Assembly (NCBI RefSeq): GCF_900199635.1
Contig: NZ_LT962687.1
Location: forward strand, 1,659,501 to 1,723,500
DNA from: Anaerotruncus massiliensis (ex Togo et al. 2026)
Lineage (GTDB): Bacteria; Bacillota; Clostridia; Oscillospirales; Ruminococcaceae
Reading direction: 5' to 3'
Length of the DNA stretch: 64,000 nucleotides
Below the pieces are notes generated by a model, which was not told the origin of the DNA, searched no databases, and was given only the letters and a program-made list of their open reading frames with translations. How positions within the stretch are numbered: the stretch's first letter is position 1; every line of letters begins with the position of its first letter. Made by a program: the position numbers and the translations under genes. Shown piece after piece: positions 50,564 through 58,872 of the stretch.

Positions 50564-53139
50564 ATATCTTGCATAAAGTCGCCCTCCAGGGGCTGAAAAA
50601 GAACCGCACGCGCACGGCCGTCACCATCATCGGCGTGATCCTGTCCGCCGCCATGATTACGGCCGTCTCCACCTTCGGCGTCTCCCTGCTGGACTATATG
50701 GCAAAGGGCGCGGCCCAGAGATACGGCGGCTGGCATTTGGCGTTTCTGGACGCCGACCCCTCCTTTGCGCGGGAACGGGCGCTCGACCGGGACGTTCTGG
50801 AGACCGTGTCCTTTGAAAACATCGGTTACGCGGCGCTGGAAGGCGGCAAAAACCCAAACAGGCCGTACCTTTTCATCGCCGGTTTCAACGCGGAGACCTT
50901 CGACGCGCTGCCCTTGACCCTGCTGTCCGGCAGGCTTCCCGAAAACAGCGGGGAGGTCCTCGTTTCAGGGAATGCCTCGACGGACGGCGGCGTCTCCTGC
51001 GCGCCGGGCGACACACTCTCCCTCGCGGTGGGAAGCCGCGTGCTGGACGGCGCGGCGCTCGGACAGGGCGACCCATACGAGGCAGGGACGGAAACGCTTC
51101 AGCCGCGGGGCGAAAAGACCTACACGGTGGTCGGTATCTGCGGGACGCCCGCCTTTGAGCCGGATTCCGCGCCGGGGTACACCCTAATCACGCGGACGGA
51201 CGCGGCGGAAGGCGCGGACAGCTCCGCCCTCTTCGTCAAGCTGAAGAATCCGCGCCGGGTGCACGCCTACCTGCGCGGCGCGGCGGACGGCCGTCCGTAC
51301 ATCCTGAACCACCATGTCCTGCGCATGCTGGGCCTCTCAAACGACCCGGGCGACAGAATCTTCAACGCCTTGCTCTTTTCGTTCGGGTGCATCGTGGTCG
51401 TGATCATCATGGTCGGCTCGATCTTTCTCATTTACAATGCCTTCAGCATCTCCCTGAACGAGCGTACCCGGCAGATCGGGATCCTCGCCTCCGTGGGCGC
51501 CACGGCGAAACAGCTGCGGAATTCGGTGCTCTTCGAGGGGCTCTGCATCGGCGCGGTCGGCATCCCGGCCGGCGTTCTTGTGGGGCTCGGCGGGATCGGG
51601 CTTGTGATCTCCTCCGCCTCCCGTCAGTTCGGGGATATCTTCCACACCGAGATTCCCCTGACCATGCATGTGTCCGCCCTCGCGATTGCCGGCGCGGCAG
51701 CGGTCAGCCTCGTCACGATCCTGATTTCGGCCTATATCCCGGCCAGGAGGGCCTCTAACACGCCGGTGATGGAGTGCATCCGCCAGACGAACGAAGTCAA
51801 AATGGAATCCCGGGCGGTGAAAACGTCGAGGCTGGCGGAGCGTGTCTGCGGTTTGGAGGGCACCCTTGCGCTGAAGAATTTCAAGCGGAACAAAAAGCGG
51901 TACCGCAGCATCGTGATGTCGCTCATCCTGAGCGTCGTGCTGTTTATCTCAACGAGCGCCCTTGTCGCCGACTTGAAGCGGATGTCGGAAGACGCGAAAG
52001 TGGTCACCGACTACGACGTGGGCTTCGGCGCGCAGGAGCTGGACGACGGAGAATTGCTGCGGCTCTATGACAGCCTCGAAACCGCCGGGGGCGTCACCCG
52101 GAGCACCTGCCAGTCGGTGGTGGAATACGCCTGTACCGTCCCGGCCGGCATCCTCTCGGACGATTACCGGGAATATGCGGGGGTGGATCCCGCGGGGGAA
52201 CCGGTGAAGCTGCCGATGGAGCTCCAATTCCTCGACGACGACGCCTACCTGGAAATCATCCGCGGGCTGGGCCTGCCGGCCGAAGAATACGCAGGGGAAA
52301 ACGCCAGGCTCATCGCCGTCGCGAAGATGCAGGACCGACGTGCGGAATCCTTAAGCCAGCTTCGCGGCCTGTTCGCCGCTCCCGCCGCGGACGTAACCAT
52401 CATTCCCCTGTCGGGCGGGACGCCGAAGACGGAGCTCGGGCGGGAGGTAAGCCTTACCTTTGTGGAATTCGTTCCTCCGGATACGCCCCCGGTGATGGGG
52501 GCCTCCCCGCAGCAGCCGTATGTTTTCCAGGTGATGGCCCCCTGGTCGCTCAAGGAGGCGTTCATTCCCTCCGGCGACCCGGTGGACGTCAGGGTCAAGG
52601 GCCTGACCTTTCAATCGGAAAACCCGTCCCGGTCGGCGGCTGAAATGAAGGAGATCATCCGGGCGGAGGGGTTGACGGTCCCCTATCTGCTGCTCAACGC
52701 CTCCGAAATGCTCGAGGAAAACCGGAGCTACATCTTCGTCGCCAACATGTTCGCCTATACGTTCATCATCATGATCTCGCTGATCGCGGTCGCCAATGTG
52801 TTCAACACGATTTCCACGAACATCAAGCTGCGCAGGCGGGAGCTCGCCATGCTCCGCTCCGTGGGGATGTCCGACCGGGATTTCAACAGAATGATGCGGT
52901 TTGAGTGCGTGTTCTACGGCGCGAAGGCCCTGCTTTTCGGGCTTCCCCTGGCGGCGGTGTCCTCCTGGCTCATCCACAAGGTGATGGTCGTGGACCGCGT
53001 GAAGTTTACGCTGCCGTGGACGAGCATCGGGATCAGCGTGTTCAGCGTGCTGCTGGTCATATTCGTAACGATGGCTTATGCCGTCGGCAAAATCAAAAAG
53101 GAAAACATCATCGACGCGCTCCGGGACGACATAACCTAA
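50560..53139 (+). CDS. FtsX-like ABC permease, two FtsX domains
   Basis: An 859-residue permease. TM1 (about 20-45) is followed by an external domain of about 220 residues and three TMs of the first FtsX domain (270-300, 325-355, 375-395). A second half follows with TM near 455, an external domain (about 480-725) and three closing TMs. The layout matches two-FtsX lipoprotein- or peptide-handling exporters more than ten-TM BceB. With the adjacent kinase it likely forms an antimicrobial-peptide or envelope-stress sensing/export module. Confidence 0.88.
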   Translation: MNILHKVALQGLKKNRTRTAVTIIGVILSAAMITAVSTFGVSLLDYMAKGAAQRYGGWHLAFLDADPSFARERALDRDVLETVSFENIGYAALEGGKNPNRPYLFIAGFNAETFDALPLTLLSGRLPENSGEVLVSGNASTDGGVSCAPGDTLSLAVGSRVLDGAALGQGDPYEAGTETLQPRGEKTYTVVGICGTPAFEPDSAPGYTLITRTDAAEGADSSALFVKLKNPRRVHAYLRGAADGRPYILNHHVLRMLGLSNDPGDRIFNALLFSFGCIVVVIIMVGSIFLIYNAFSISLNERTRQIGILASVGATAKQLRNSVLFEGLCIGAVGIPAGVLVGLGGIGLVISSASRQFGDIFHTEIPLTMHVSALAIAGAAAVSLVTILISAYIPARRASNTPVMECIRQTNEVKMESRAVKTSRLAERVCGLEGTLALKNFKRNKKRYRSIVMSLILSVVLFISTSALVADLKRMSEDAKVVTDYDVGFGAQELDDGELLRLYDSLETAGGVTRSTCQSVVEYACTVPAGILSDDYREYAGVDPAGEPVKLPMELQFLDDDAYLEIIRGLGLPAEEYAGENARLIAVAKMQDRRAESLSQLRGLFAAPAADVTIIPLSGGTPKTELGREVSLTFVEFVPPDTPPVMGASPQQPYVFQVMAPWSLKEAFIPSGDPVDVRVKGLTFQSENPSRSAAEMKEIIRAEGLTVPYLLLNASEMLEENRSYIFVANMFAYTFIIMISLIAVANVFNTISTNIKLRRRELAMLRSVGMSDRDFNRMMRFECVFYGAKALLFGLPLAAVSSWLIHKVMVVDRVKFTLPWTSIGISVFSVLLVIFVTMAYAVGKIKKENIIDALRDDIT

Positions 53140-53148
53140 ACGGATGCG

Positions 53149-53184
53149 AAAATCGGGGGACGGCTTCTGCCGTCCCCCCGATTT
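53149..53184 (+). terminator. Terminator after the ABC permease
   Basis: Stem AAAATCGGGGGACGGC (53149-53164) with GCCGTCCCCCCGATTT (53169-53184), one bulge, TTCT loop. Confidence 0.85.
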
Positions 53185-53220
53185 AATCTTCCGCCCCGAA
53201 AAATGGGCCGAACACTACAA

Positions 53221-53252
53221 AAAAGTCCGCAACGAAACCGTTGCGGACTTTT
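53221..53252. terminator. Second hairpin, AAAAGTCCGCAAC type, bidirectional terminator form
   Basis: 13-bp perfect stem (53221-53233 with 53240-53252), A4 on one side and T4 on the other. It marks the boundary between intact core genes and the decayed region. Confidence 0.7.
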
Positions 53253-53527
53253 GTGGAATTGTAAGAAGCACCGGGATATCGGTTCTTTTTTCCATATGGA
53301 TCACCTGACCTGCTCCTGAAATCGTTTGTCCGGAGCGGGACGCTCGAATGGATATGCGACTGCGCCGCCCCATTTCGCGTCCTTTCCGCGTCCGATTTTT
53401 CACCTCCATCATAACCCAACCCCGTTGGCATTGCGACGGGAAACCTGTGGCAGAAGTGTGTCAGCCCTTTACCATTTTCCCGGAATGCTTTATGATAAGA
53501 GCATCGGTATTTAAAGGGGTGCTTTTT

Positions 53528-53925
53528 ATACCGCAGACCATCTCCCTTGCGGATGACGAAAAAAAGATCCGCGACCTGATTGAAACCTTCCTTACGGAGG
53601 AGGGTTTTGCGGTCAGGACATTCCCGGACGGGGCCGCCCTGCAGGCTGCCTGCCGGCAGTCGATGCCCGATTTGGTGATCCTCGACATCATGATGCCCGG
53701 CGTAGACGGGTTGAGCCTCTGTTCCCAACTGCGCCAGGGCGAAGCCGTTTTTGCCGCTCGAACTGGTGGCGCGGGTACGCGCTGCTGCGAAGGGCAAAGA
53801 AAGCGCCGTCCGCTGCCGGCCCTCTCCAGGAGCTTCACTTCGGGCCGCTCTGTCTCTCGCCCGCGTTCCGCACCTCCACGCTCTGTGGTGAGCCGCTGCC
53901 GCTGATGGAATCCAGCTTCGATAAG
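53528..53925 (+). pseudogene. Decayed OmpR-family response regulator
   Basis: A receiver domain is readable from ATACCGCAG (53528; the expected ATG start reads ATA) through SLADDEKKIRDLIETFL and the phospho-Asp in ILDIMMPGVDG. Near 53738 an out-of-frame deletion removes about 30 residues. The reading resumes in another frame with AKPFLPLELVARVRA, then shifts again near 53785 to LRRAKKAPSAAG and the first strand of the winged helix (FGPLCLSP, GEPLPL), where it is cut off. It cannot make a working regulator. Confidence 0.8.
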
Positions 53926-54480
53926 AGCCCGGATGACGATCTTTCGGAGCAGGCCGCCGTTTTTCTGCGAAGCGTCAGCCCATTGGTAAAGAAAATAGGC
54001 GGCAGCGCCAACATTCTGGTTTTTCAATCCCGGATGCGGGTGGTCTATGCCGCGACGAACAGGAGCGCGAAGCGCTCACGCCGCTCTCCAACGCCTGTGC
54101 CCAATACATCCGGTCCAGCGCTTCCCTTAGCAGGCGAGGCGGTTCCACTGGAAACGGCGGATGGCGGCGACTACCTGGTCTGCTTCTATGGAGTACCGAG
54201 CGGGTCCATGCTGGTAAAATATCTGATCACCTACTGCCCGATTTCCGAGATCGGCGGCTGGGTCCGGGATGCGTCGGTCCTGGTGCTCGTCATTTCCTCG
54301 CTCTTTGCCCTGCTGGCCCTTGCGGCGCTTTGGATCACCGCCCGCGGCATTACACGGCCGCTTCAGCGGCTTTGCCGGGAGTCCGAGCGGATCGGAGGCG
54401 GCGGTTTTGAGGAGATTGCGCAGTCTTTCCCGCTGTTGGAATTGGAGGAGTTGCGGCTCGCCATGAAAAGGAGGCTACCC
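53926..54480 (+). pseudogene. Truncated sensor histidine kinase remnant
   Basis: In frame after the broken regulator comes a piece of a kinase sensor region (AAVFLRSVSPLVKKIGGSANILVF), a membrane segment (SVLVLVISSLFALLALAALWI) and a HAMP linker (RGITRPLQRLCRESERI). The first membrane segment and everything after HAMP (H-box and ATPase) are missing. It was probably the partner of the preceding regulator, joined to it by deletion. Confidence 0.75.
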
Positions 54481-54483
54481 GCA

Positions 54484-54819
54484 ATGAAGAAGAAACGGAT
54501 TTCCTACCTGTTGGCAGCGTGTATGACCATATGCCTGTTTTTCTCAGTTGCACTGACAGCATGCGCATCGTATGAAAAAAGCGCGTTGATCGAAAAGGAA
54601 CAACCGGAACTCACAGAAGAAACGAAACAACTGATTTCGCTGTATCAGAAAAGCCCGACAGAAGAAAATTATCTGAATCTGCGGGACGTTGTCATCAAGA
54701 ATTACAACGCTGTTCTCGCGAGAAAAGAAGAAAAGCTGTCCGTACTGCGGGGCGAGGCCGCGGGCAAGCCGGGCGGTGAGAAAATCATCTCTGAAATGGA
54801 AGAAATCGTCCGGATATGA
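54484..54819 (+). CDS. Small putative lipoprotein, probably truncated
   Basis: 111 residues starting MKKKRISYLL, with a signal peptide and lipobox-like LTAC (Cys27), then a charged helical stretch (EETKQLISLYQKSP, NYNAVLARKEEKLS). A clean AAAGGAGG lies 9 nt before the ATG, so it may still be translated. It stops abruptly and other gene pieces follow in a different frame, so I think it is the N-terminal part of a longer lost protein. Function unknown. Confidence 0.5.
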   Translation: MKKKRISYLLAACMTICLFFSVALTACASYEKSALIEKEQPELTEETKQLISLYQKSPTEENYLNLRDVVIKNYNAVLARKEEKLSVLRGEAAGKPGGEKIISEMEEIVRI

Positions 54820-55048
54820 GGACGTGGGATTCCGTGTGATCCAGGTGCTGCATGGCAAAGAACCGGAACAAAAGGTGGAGCTTGCAACCCTGGCGGCGCC
54901 TGTTGTAACGGCAGCAGCCGTATCCCCTGGCGCGATCGAGCTCTCCTGGCAGCCGGTGGATGGAGCGAACGAGTACCAGATTTTTGAATATGTTAAAGAC
55001 ACGGGATTGCTTCGCATGCTGGAACGGGTACATCGGCCACGGTGGTAA
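54820..55048 (+). pseudogene. Fragment with a fibronectin type III-like domain
   Basis: In a frame different from the lipoprotein, the translation contains APVVTAAAVSPGAIELSWQP and GANEYQIFEY, the beginning of an FN3 domain of an extracellular protein. There is no start codon with a ribosome site, and the domain is cut short. Confidence 0.5.
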
Positions 55049-55233
55049 CCCCTCAGTCCACCATAAACTGCGCGGCGGCCCTGACAGAACGCAACGCCGA
55101 TATCCAAGTTACGGAATATGAAGGGGCGGCGCACACAGAGGTTCCTGAGAAGGCGTATCTGGAAGACGGCTTGATCAACTGGCTGATTAACGGGTTAAAC
55201 AGATGCTGTTTATGCAGGATATGGCTTGCATAG
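55049..55233 (+). pseudogene. Fragment resembling an alpha/beta-hydrolase C-terminus
   Basis: A short frame reads ADIQVTEYEGAAHTEVPEKAY followed by GLINWLIN. The position of the His and following helix resembles the C-terminal catalytic-His end of esterase or peptidase alpha/beta hydrolases. No N-terminal part is present. Confidence 0.4.
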
Positions 55234-55282
55234 CGGAAACATGGAATGGGCTTAGGAGTCATCAGAATCAGGCATAGCAATA

Positions 55283-55328
55283 CAGGGCGCCGATCCCCCA
55301 AGCTGGTACCTTGGGGGGCGGCGCCCTG
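55283..55328. terminator. Strong hairpin after the M23 gene
   Basis: A long two-part stem (CAGGGCGCCG with CGGCGCCCTG, and CCCCCAAG with CTTGGGGG) around a short loop, placed 57 bp past the M23 stop. T-runs are weak on both strands. It is likely the end of the minus-strand operon. Confidence 0.55.
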
Positions 55329-55384
55329 CTTTATCCGCTCAAAATAGGTTCGGCAAAGAGCTGCCGGACGAAGGCCAGCACGGT

Positions 55385-55969
55385 CTACACCATCCCGATT
55401 TCCAGGTCCTCGGGACGGATGTACTCATCCCCGGCGGTACGGTAGCTTTGGCAGTCGGGCGGGCTCTGCTTGCAGAACAGCCAGTCGATCGGATTGCGGA
55501 TCGTCTCATCGTTTGCACCTGCCGACCGCCCATGGAGAAAGCTGGAGCGCAGGACGGTGGGGCTGAAAAGAGGGTGCGCGGTATCCGCGTCGGCTTCCAG
55601 GTGCAGGTGGGGGGCCATCTTCAACGACCCGGTGTTGCCATAGCGGCCAATCTGCGTGTCCTTGTTGACAGCATTCCCTTTTTTCACAAGGATACGCTCC
55701 AGATGGAAATACCGCAGGACGAGATCGACGCTCCCGCCGTCACGCCCCTGCGCTTGGGGATACACAACGGCGACGACGTTTCCCACCACCGAATCCGTCC
55801 CGGTATCCAAAACCGTCCCCTCCCCCGAGGCGTAGACGGTCCGCTCCCCTCGGCTGCTCACCAGGTCCACGCCATAGTGGACGAAATGGAATCTGTCCAG
55901 ATATGCCTGCGTCTTCATGCTCGCGGTGAGCAGCGCCTGATTGATCGGCAGAATCAATTTCTGGCTCAA
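55385..55969 (-). CDS. M23-family (LytM-type) peptidoglycan endopeptidase, no signal peptide
   Basis: 194 residues with the complete M23 active site: zinc ligands His31 and Asp35 (HYGVD) and His123 (HLHLE), plus catalytic-type histidines His89 (YFHLERI) and His121. These enzymes cut peptide cross-links in murein. There is no secretion signal, membrane segment or wall-binding domain, as in phage-type endolysins that depend on lysis or a holin. The start is TTG at 55969, overlapping the upstream stop, with GAGGGG 5 nt before it. Last gene of the ribosome-inactivating-protein operon. Confidence 0.8.
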   Translation of the reverse strand: MSQKLILPINQALLTASMKTQAYLDRFHFVHYGVDLVSSRGERTVYASGEGTVLDTGTDSVVGNVVAVVYPQAQGRDGGSVDLVLRYFHLERILVKKGNAVNKDTQIGRYGNTGSLKMAPHLHLEADADTAHPLFSPTVLRSSFLHGRSAGANDETIRNPIDWLFCKQSPPDCQSYRTAGDEYIRPEDLEIGMV

Positions 55970-56799
55970 AGCGTCCCCTCGCTTTCCGGGATGGGCTCTT
56001 TAGGTGCAAGGGCCTCCAACGCGTCAGAATAGAGGTTGGGATCCAGCTCGCGGTATGGGGAGGCGTTATCCGCCGGCGTGAGTTCGAGAAACCAGCCTAA
56101 AATCTGCGGTCCGGGGATGCGGATATAGAAATAATTGGCCGAACTGCCAAAATAGGCCGATTCGCTCTGGCTCCTGCTGGAATTGGATGAGTTATGGCGG
56201 AAACCAAAGATGCCGCCCCCGCTGGCCTCGTGGTTTTCCATATACTGCCGGCTGGACTCGGATTCCTCCTTGCTCGATTGGATCCGGATGGTAACGTCCT
56301 TGGCGACCACAAAGCCGGTGGGGAAAGCGGGCAGCACATAATCGAGCTGCTTGTTCGCGCCGTCCACCACGGCGTCATAAGTGACCAGCGATCGCAGACG
56401 GCCGGCCACATTCTGCCCCGAGGCGCTTATCGCGCGGATCTGATCCTTGGTCAGGCCGCTGCTAACCCGGATGTCCGCCAGACGGAAATAATGATCGCTG
56501 AGCTTAAAGAGGGTGGGATTAAACCAGCCTCCCCGGTCAAATGTAACTTTCTTAATCCGAAAACCAATCTCAAGTTTTTTGTTCATGTCCAGTTTTTTCT
56601 GGTGTTCCTCCGCGCTCTGCTGGGAGTGCGAAGCGCTGGCGGACCAGAACCAGCCGCCCACGCTCCAGCTGCTCTGGCTGGCGCTGGAGGAGCTGCCGCT
56701 GCTGGAAAAACTGCCCGTTTCGTCGCTCTTAATGACGACGTCCATGAAGTTCTCGTCCGCCGCCCCATCTGTCGCCGTCATCAGGGATGCGTCCGGCAC
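55966..56799 (-). CDS. Ser-rich protein of unknown function
   Basis: 277 residues, family not recognised. It has a low-complexity Ser-rich stretch (about residues 30-65, with GGWFWSAS), then a conserved-looking core with FDRGGWFNPTLFKLSDHYFRL. A second Ser-rich loop lies around 195-220, and the C-terminal segment reads PGPQILGWFLELTPAD. No signal peptide or membrane helix. Two Ser-rich loops around beta-rich segments could suit a membrane-inserting or assembling protein, which is speculation. I chose the GTG at 56799 (AGGA 6-7 nt upstream); an ATG at 56781 forms TGATG with the previous stop and is an alternative. Confidence 0.7.
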   Translation of the reverse strand: MPDASLMTATDGAADENFMDVVIKSDETGSFSSSGSSSSASQSSWSVGGWFWSASASHSQQSAEEHQKKLDMNKKLEIGFRIKKVTFDRGGWFNPTLFKLSDHYFRLADIRVSSGLTKDQIRAISASGQNVAGRLRSLVTYDAVVDGANKQLDYVLPAFPTGFVVAKDVTIRIQSSKEESESSRQYMENHEASGGGIFGFRHNSSNSSRSQSESAYFGSSANYFYIRIPGPQILGWFLELTPADNASPYRELDPNLYSDALEALAPKEPIPESEGTL

Positions 56800-58019
56800 C
56801 TGGTTTCCTGCGCCTGACAGGATTTGAGGACCCCGTTCACCACCTCCCCGGCAATCCCTTCGATAAGCCCGTAAATGCGGCTCTCGGTGGGGCTCAGGTT
56901 TCCCTCGCCCGCCTTTTGGATCTGTTCGATCACTGTCCGGGCCTTGGAGATTGGATCCACCGCTTCCTTGTAGACGCTGACGACCGCTTTGATTGCTGAG
57001 ACCGCCCCCTCGCCGTACTGGGCGATCAGCTGCTGCTGGGATTCGGAAAGCCGATGCTCGCAGGTTCTGATCTCGTTTTGTAACCGTTCCTGTTCCTCCG
57101 GAGGCACCTCAACGACAGTTTGTTCGCCCAGCTGCTCTTTAAGGCTGCGCAGGTGCTTCTGCTTGGCGCGGTAATCCGCGACGAGGCTGTCGGTGGCCAT
57201 GGTCAGGTCCTTGGGACTCAGGTTGGGACGCAACGCCCTGAACCAGTCGCTGGGCTGAAACTGTACCGGATAAACGTCCGTGGATCCGTCCAGAGAGCGG
57301 CGCAGGCTGGAGCGCATCTTCTGTTTTGTGCTTTCCAGCGCTTCAGAAGGCGATGAGACATTGAGGAAGCCCAGAATGGTAAGCACCTCGTGGTAGTGCC
57401 CGCGCACCACGGCGTCGTTGTAAAAGTTGCTGACGATCTCCTCCTGGACCAGCCCCTCGGAGGAAAGCCACCGCGCGTAGCCATCCAAATCGTCCCGCGC
57501 TTTGTACTCCTCATAGGTTTGATTTTTGACGCTGTACCACTCGTTGCGCCGCTCGAGGAACTCGTCGTAGAGTTCTCTGGCCATCGCCATGCGGGAGAGG
57601 GTTTTGCGCTCGCCGCGCACCTCGTCCTCCACGGGGGTCATCAGCCATTCGCGCAGGTTCTTCTGGTCGTGGACGAAGCTCCTCAGCGCTTCCAGCCGCG
57701 GCACATAGTTGTTGATCACCGTGTTGAAAACGGTGGAGAGGCGTTCCCCGTTCGGCCCCTGCACCACGGGCGAGACGTCGAAGAGCTGGTCGCTGAGCAG
57801 AAATTCCGCCTCCTGCACCGGGTAGGGCTTTGTCAGGGTGCTGTAGCAGTCGTCGGTGTTGTATTCATAGGTGTGGGCGTTGAGCGGGCGGGCCGGGAAT
57901 TCCATGACAAAGAGCTGGTTCCCCGCCCCCAGCAGCCTGTTGACGTTGTCGTAGATGACGTTCATGACGTCGGCGGACGAATTCTCCTGCAGCGACTGCA
58001 GGATGCTTTTTTCAGCCAT
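56781..58019 (-). CDS. Largely helical protein of unknown function
   Basis: 412 residues, not recognised. Predominantly helical with long charged stretches. A likely coiled coil spans about 310-350 (KQKHLRSLKEQLGEQ, EEQERLQNEIRTCEHRL). An amphipathic, partly hydrophobic stretch follows near 355-385 (GAVSAIKAVVSVYKEAVDP). No signal peptide. A clear GAAAGGAG precedes the ATG at 58019, 13 bp after the toxin-like gene, so it is cotranscribed with it. Long helical bundles occur in alpha-pore-forming toxins, but no diagnostic motif was seen. Confidence 0.75.
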   Translation of the reverse strand: MAEKSILQSLQENSSADVMNVIYDNVNRLLGAGNQLFVMEFPARPLNAHTYEYNTDDCYSTLTKPYPVQEAEFLLSDQLFDVSPVVQGPNGERLSTVFNTVINNYVPRLEALRSFVHDQKNLREWLMTPVEDEVRGERKTLSRMAMARELYDEFLERRNEWYSVKNQTYEEYKARDDLDGYARWLSSEGLVQEEIVSNFYNDAVVRGHYHEVLTILGFLNVSSPSEALESTKQKMRSSLRRSLDGSTDVYPVQFQPSDWFRALRPNLSPKDLTMATDSLVADYRAKQKHLRSLKEQLGEQTVVEVPPEEQERLQNEIRTCEHRLSESQQQLIAQYGEGAVSAIKAVVSVYKEAVDPISKARTVIEQIQKAGEGNLSPTESRIYGLIEGIAGEVVNGVLKSCQAQETRCRTHP

Positions 58020-58032
58020 ATTTACGCTCCTT

Positions 58033-58656
58033 TCAACAGGGGGAGGACAACATCGGTTCGATGATACTTTGGATATAGTCGAATGCGCTTTCGGCATTCT
58101 TATAATTCTGGAGCTGACTGCCGCCGGTTCCCGCCGCCTGCTTTTTTATGTAGTCTTCCAAATTTGTTACGCTGATTGGAGTGGTCACTTCTGTAATTCC
58201 TGATTCTTCGCGGATTTTTTCCCACAGGCGGAGCAGCGGAAGGATCTTGTTCCAAGAGAATTCCACGCCCTGTGTCGTCCAATACAAAACACTTCTGAGC
58301 AGTGAGAAGCGCGCGGCCTCGCTGACGGTGAAAACCGCAAGCGCTTTGCATTTCTTATCTGCGTGCTCCCCGTTTTTAATCAAGTTGTTAATGGCGTCTA
58401 TCAAGTTAATCATGGTAATTTTCACTTCAGTGTCCACGGGGATTATACTGTATGATATCGCCGCGTTTTTGCTTACGACATAAAGGGTCTTGGGGTCAAT
58501 CTCCAGGCTGACGGATAATTTATCGCTCTTGAGCTGCACCTCGAAAGTCCCAGTCTGCGTTTTCGCCATGTTCATCAGATCGTCCCACTGTTTGCAGAAG
58601 TCTTCTTTTGAGACTTCTTTATCTTTTACCACTGTATCTAGGCAAATCACGACCAT
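58033..58656 (-). CDS. Putative ribosome-inactivating protein (ricin/Shiga-type rRNA N-glycosylase)
   Basis: 207 residues. VFTVSEAARFSLL matches the ricin/Shiga active-site signature, with catalytic Glu113 and Arg116 (ricin E177, R180). FSWNKI with Trp135 stands where ricin has NSWGRL (W211), and LSVSLEIDPKTLYVV aligns with ricin LSVTLALDVTNAYVV, placing Tyr59 at Tyr80. The equivalent of Tyr123 is not obvious and the spacing is shorter. Known members remove one adenine from the sarcin-ricin loop. No signal peptide. AAGGAGG lies 12 nt before this ATG; a TTG two codons upstream (58662) has better spacing. First gene of the operon. Confidence 0.72.
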   Translation of the reverse strand: MVVICLDTVVKDKEVSKEDFCKQWDDLMNMAKTQTGTFEVQLKSDKLSVSLEIDPKTLYVVSKNAAISYSIIPVDTEVKITMINLIDAINNLIKNGEHADKKCKALAVFTVSEAARFSLLRSVLYWTTQGVEFSWNKILPLLRLWEKIREESGITEVTTPISVTNLEDYIKKQAAGTGGSQLQNYKNAESAFDYIQSIIEPMLSSPC

Positions 58657-58728
58657 ACTCAAAAAATGCCTCCTTATCTCATTTCCGGTGGGCCCATCGG
58701 TACCTTTATCGTAATTTGGTCTCCATGT

Positions 58729-58795
58729 TTTGTCAATTATGAACTTATTTGTCAAATTTTTTCCAAAAAATATAAACTTTGTCAATAAATTGACA
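58729..58795. repeat. Repeated TTTGTCAA/TTGACA boxes in the divergent intergenic region
   Basis: TTTGTCAA occurs at 58729, 58748 and 58778, and its inverse TTGACA at 58790-58795, forming the palindrome TGTCAA-TTTA... with the third box. On the minus strand each box can serve as a -35; one with TACGAT after 18 bp is a plausible operon promoter. The array looks like an operator for the divergent regulator. Confidence 0.5.
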
Positions 58796-58872
58796 CCATT
58801 TTAAAACCTCGTTAAATTAAAAGAACCCGGAGCGGAAGGCCCCGGGTGAAACGAGAAAAGGAGACGAATTTG

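Noticed and set aside
50560-53139. BceB-type bacitracin permease
   Set aside because: BceB has ten TMs and one large external loop. This protein has two external domains and about eight TMs in two FtsX halves.
53348-53527. N-terminal extension of the decayed response regulator
   Set aside because: The frame is open by chance. The conserved receiver starts at the ATA codon at 53528, with a ribosome-site-like AAAGGGG just before it.
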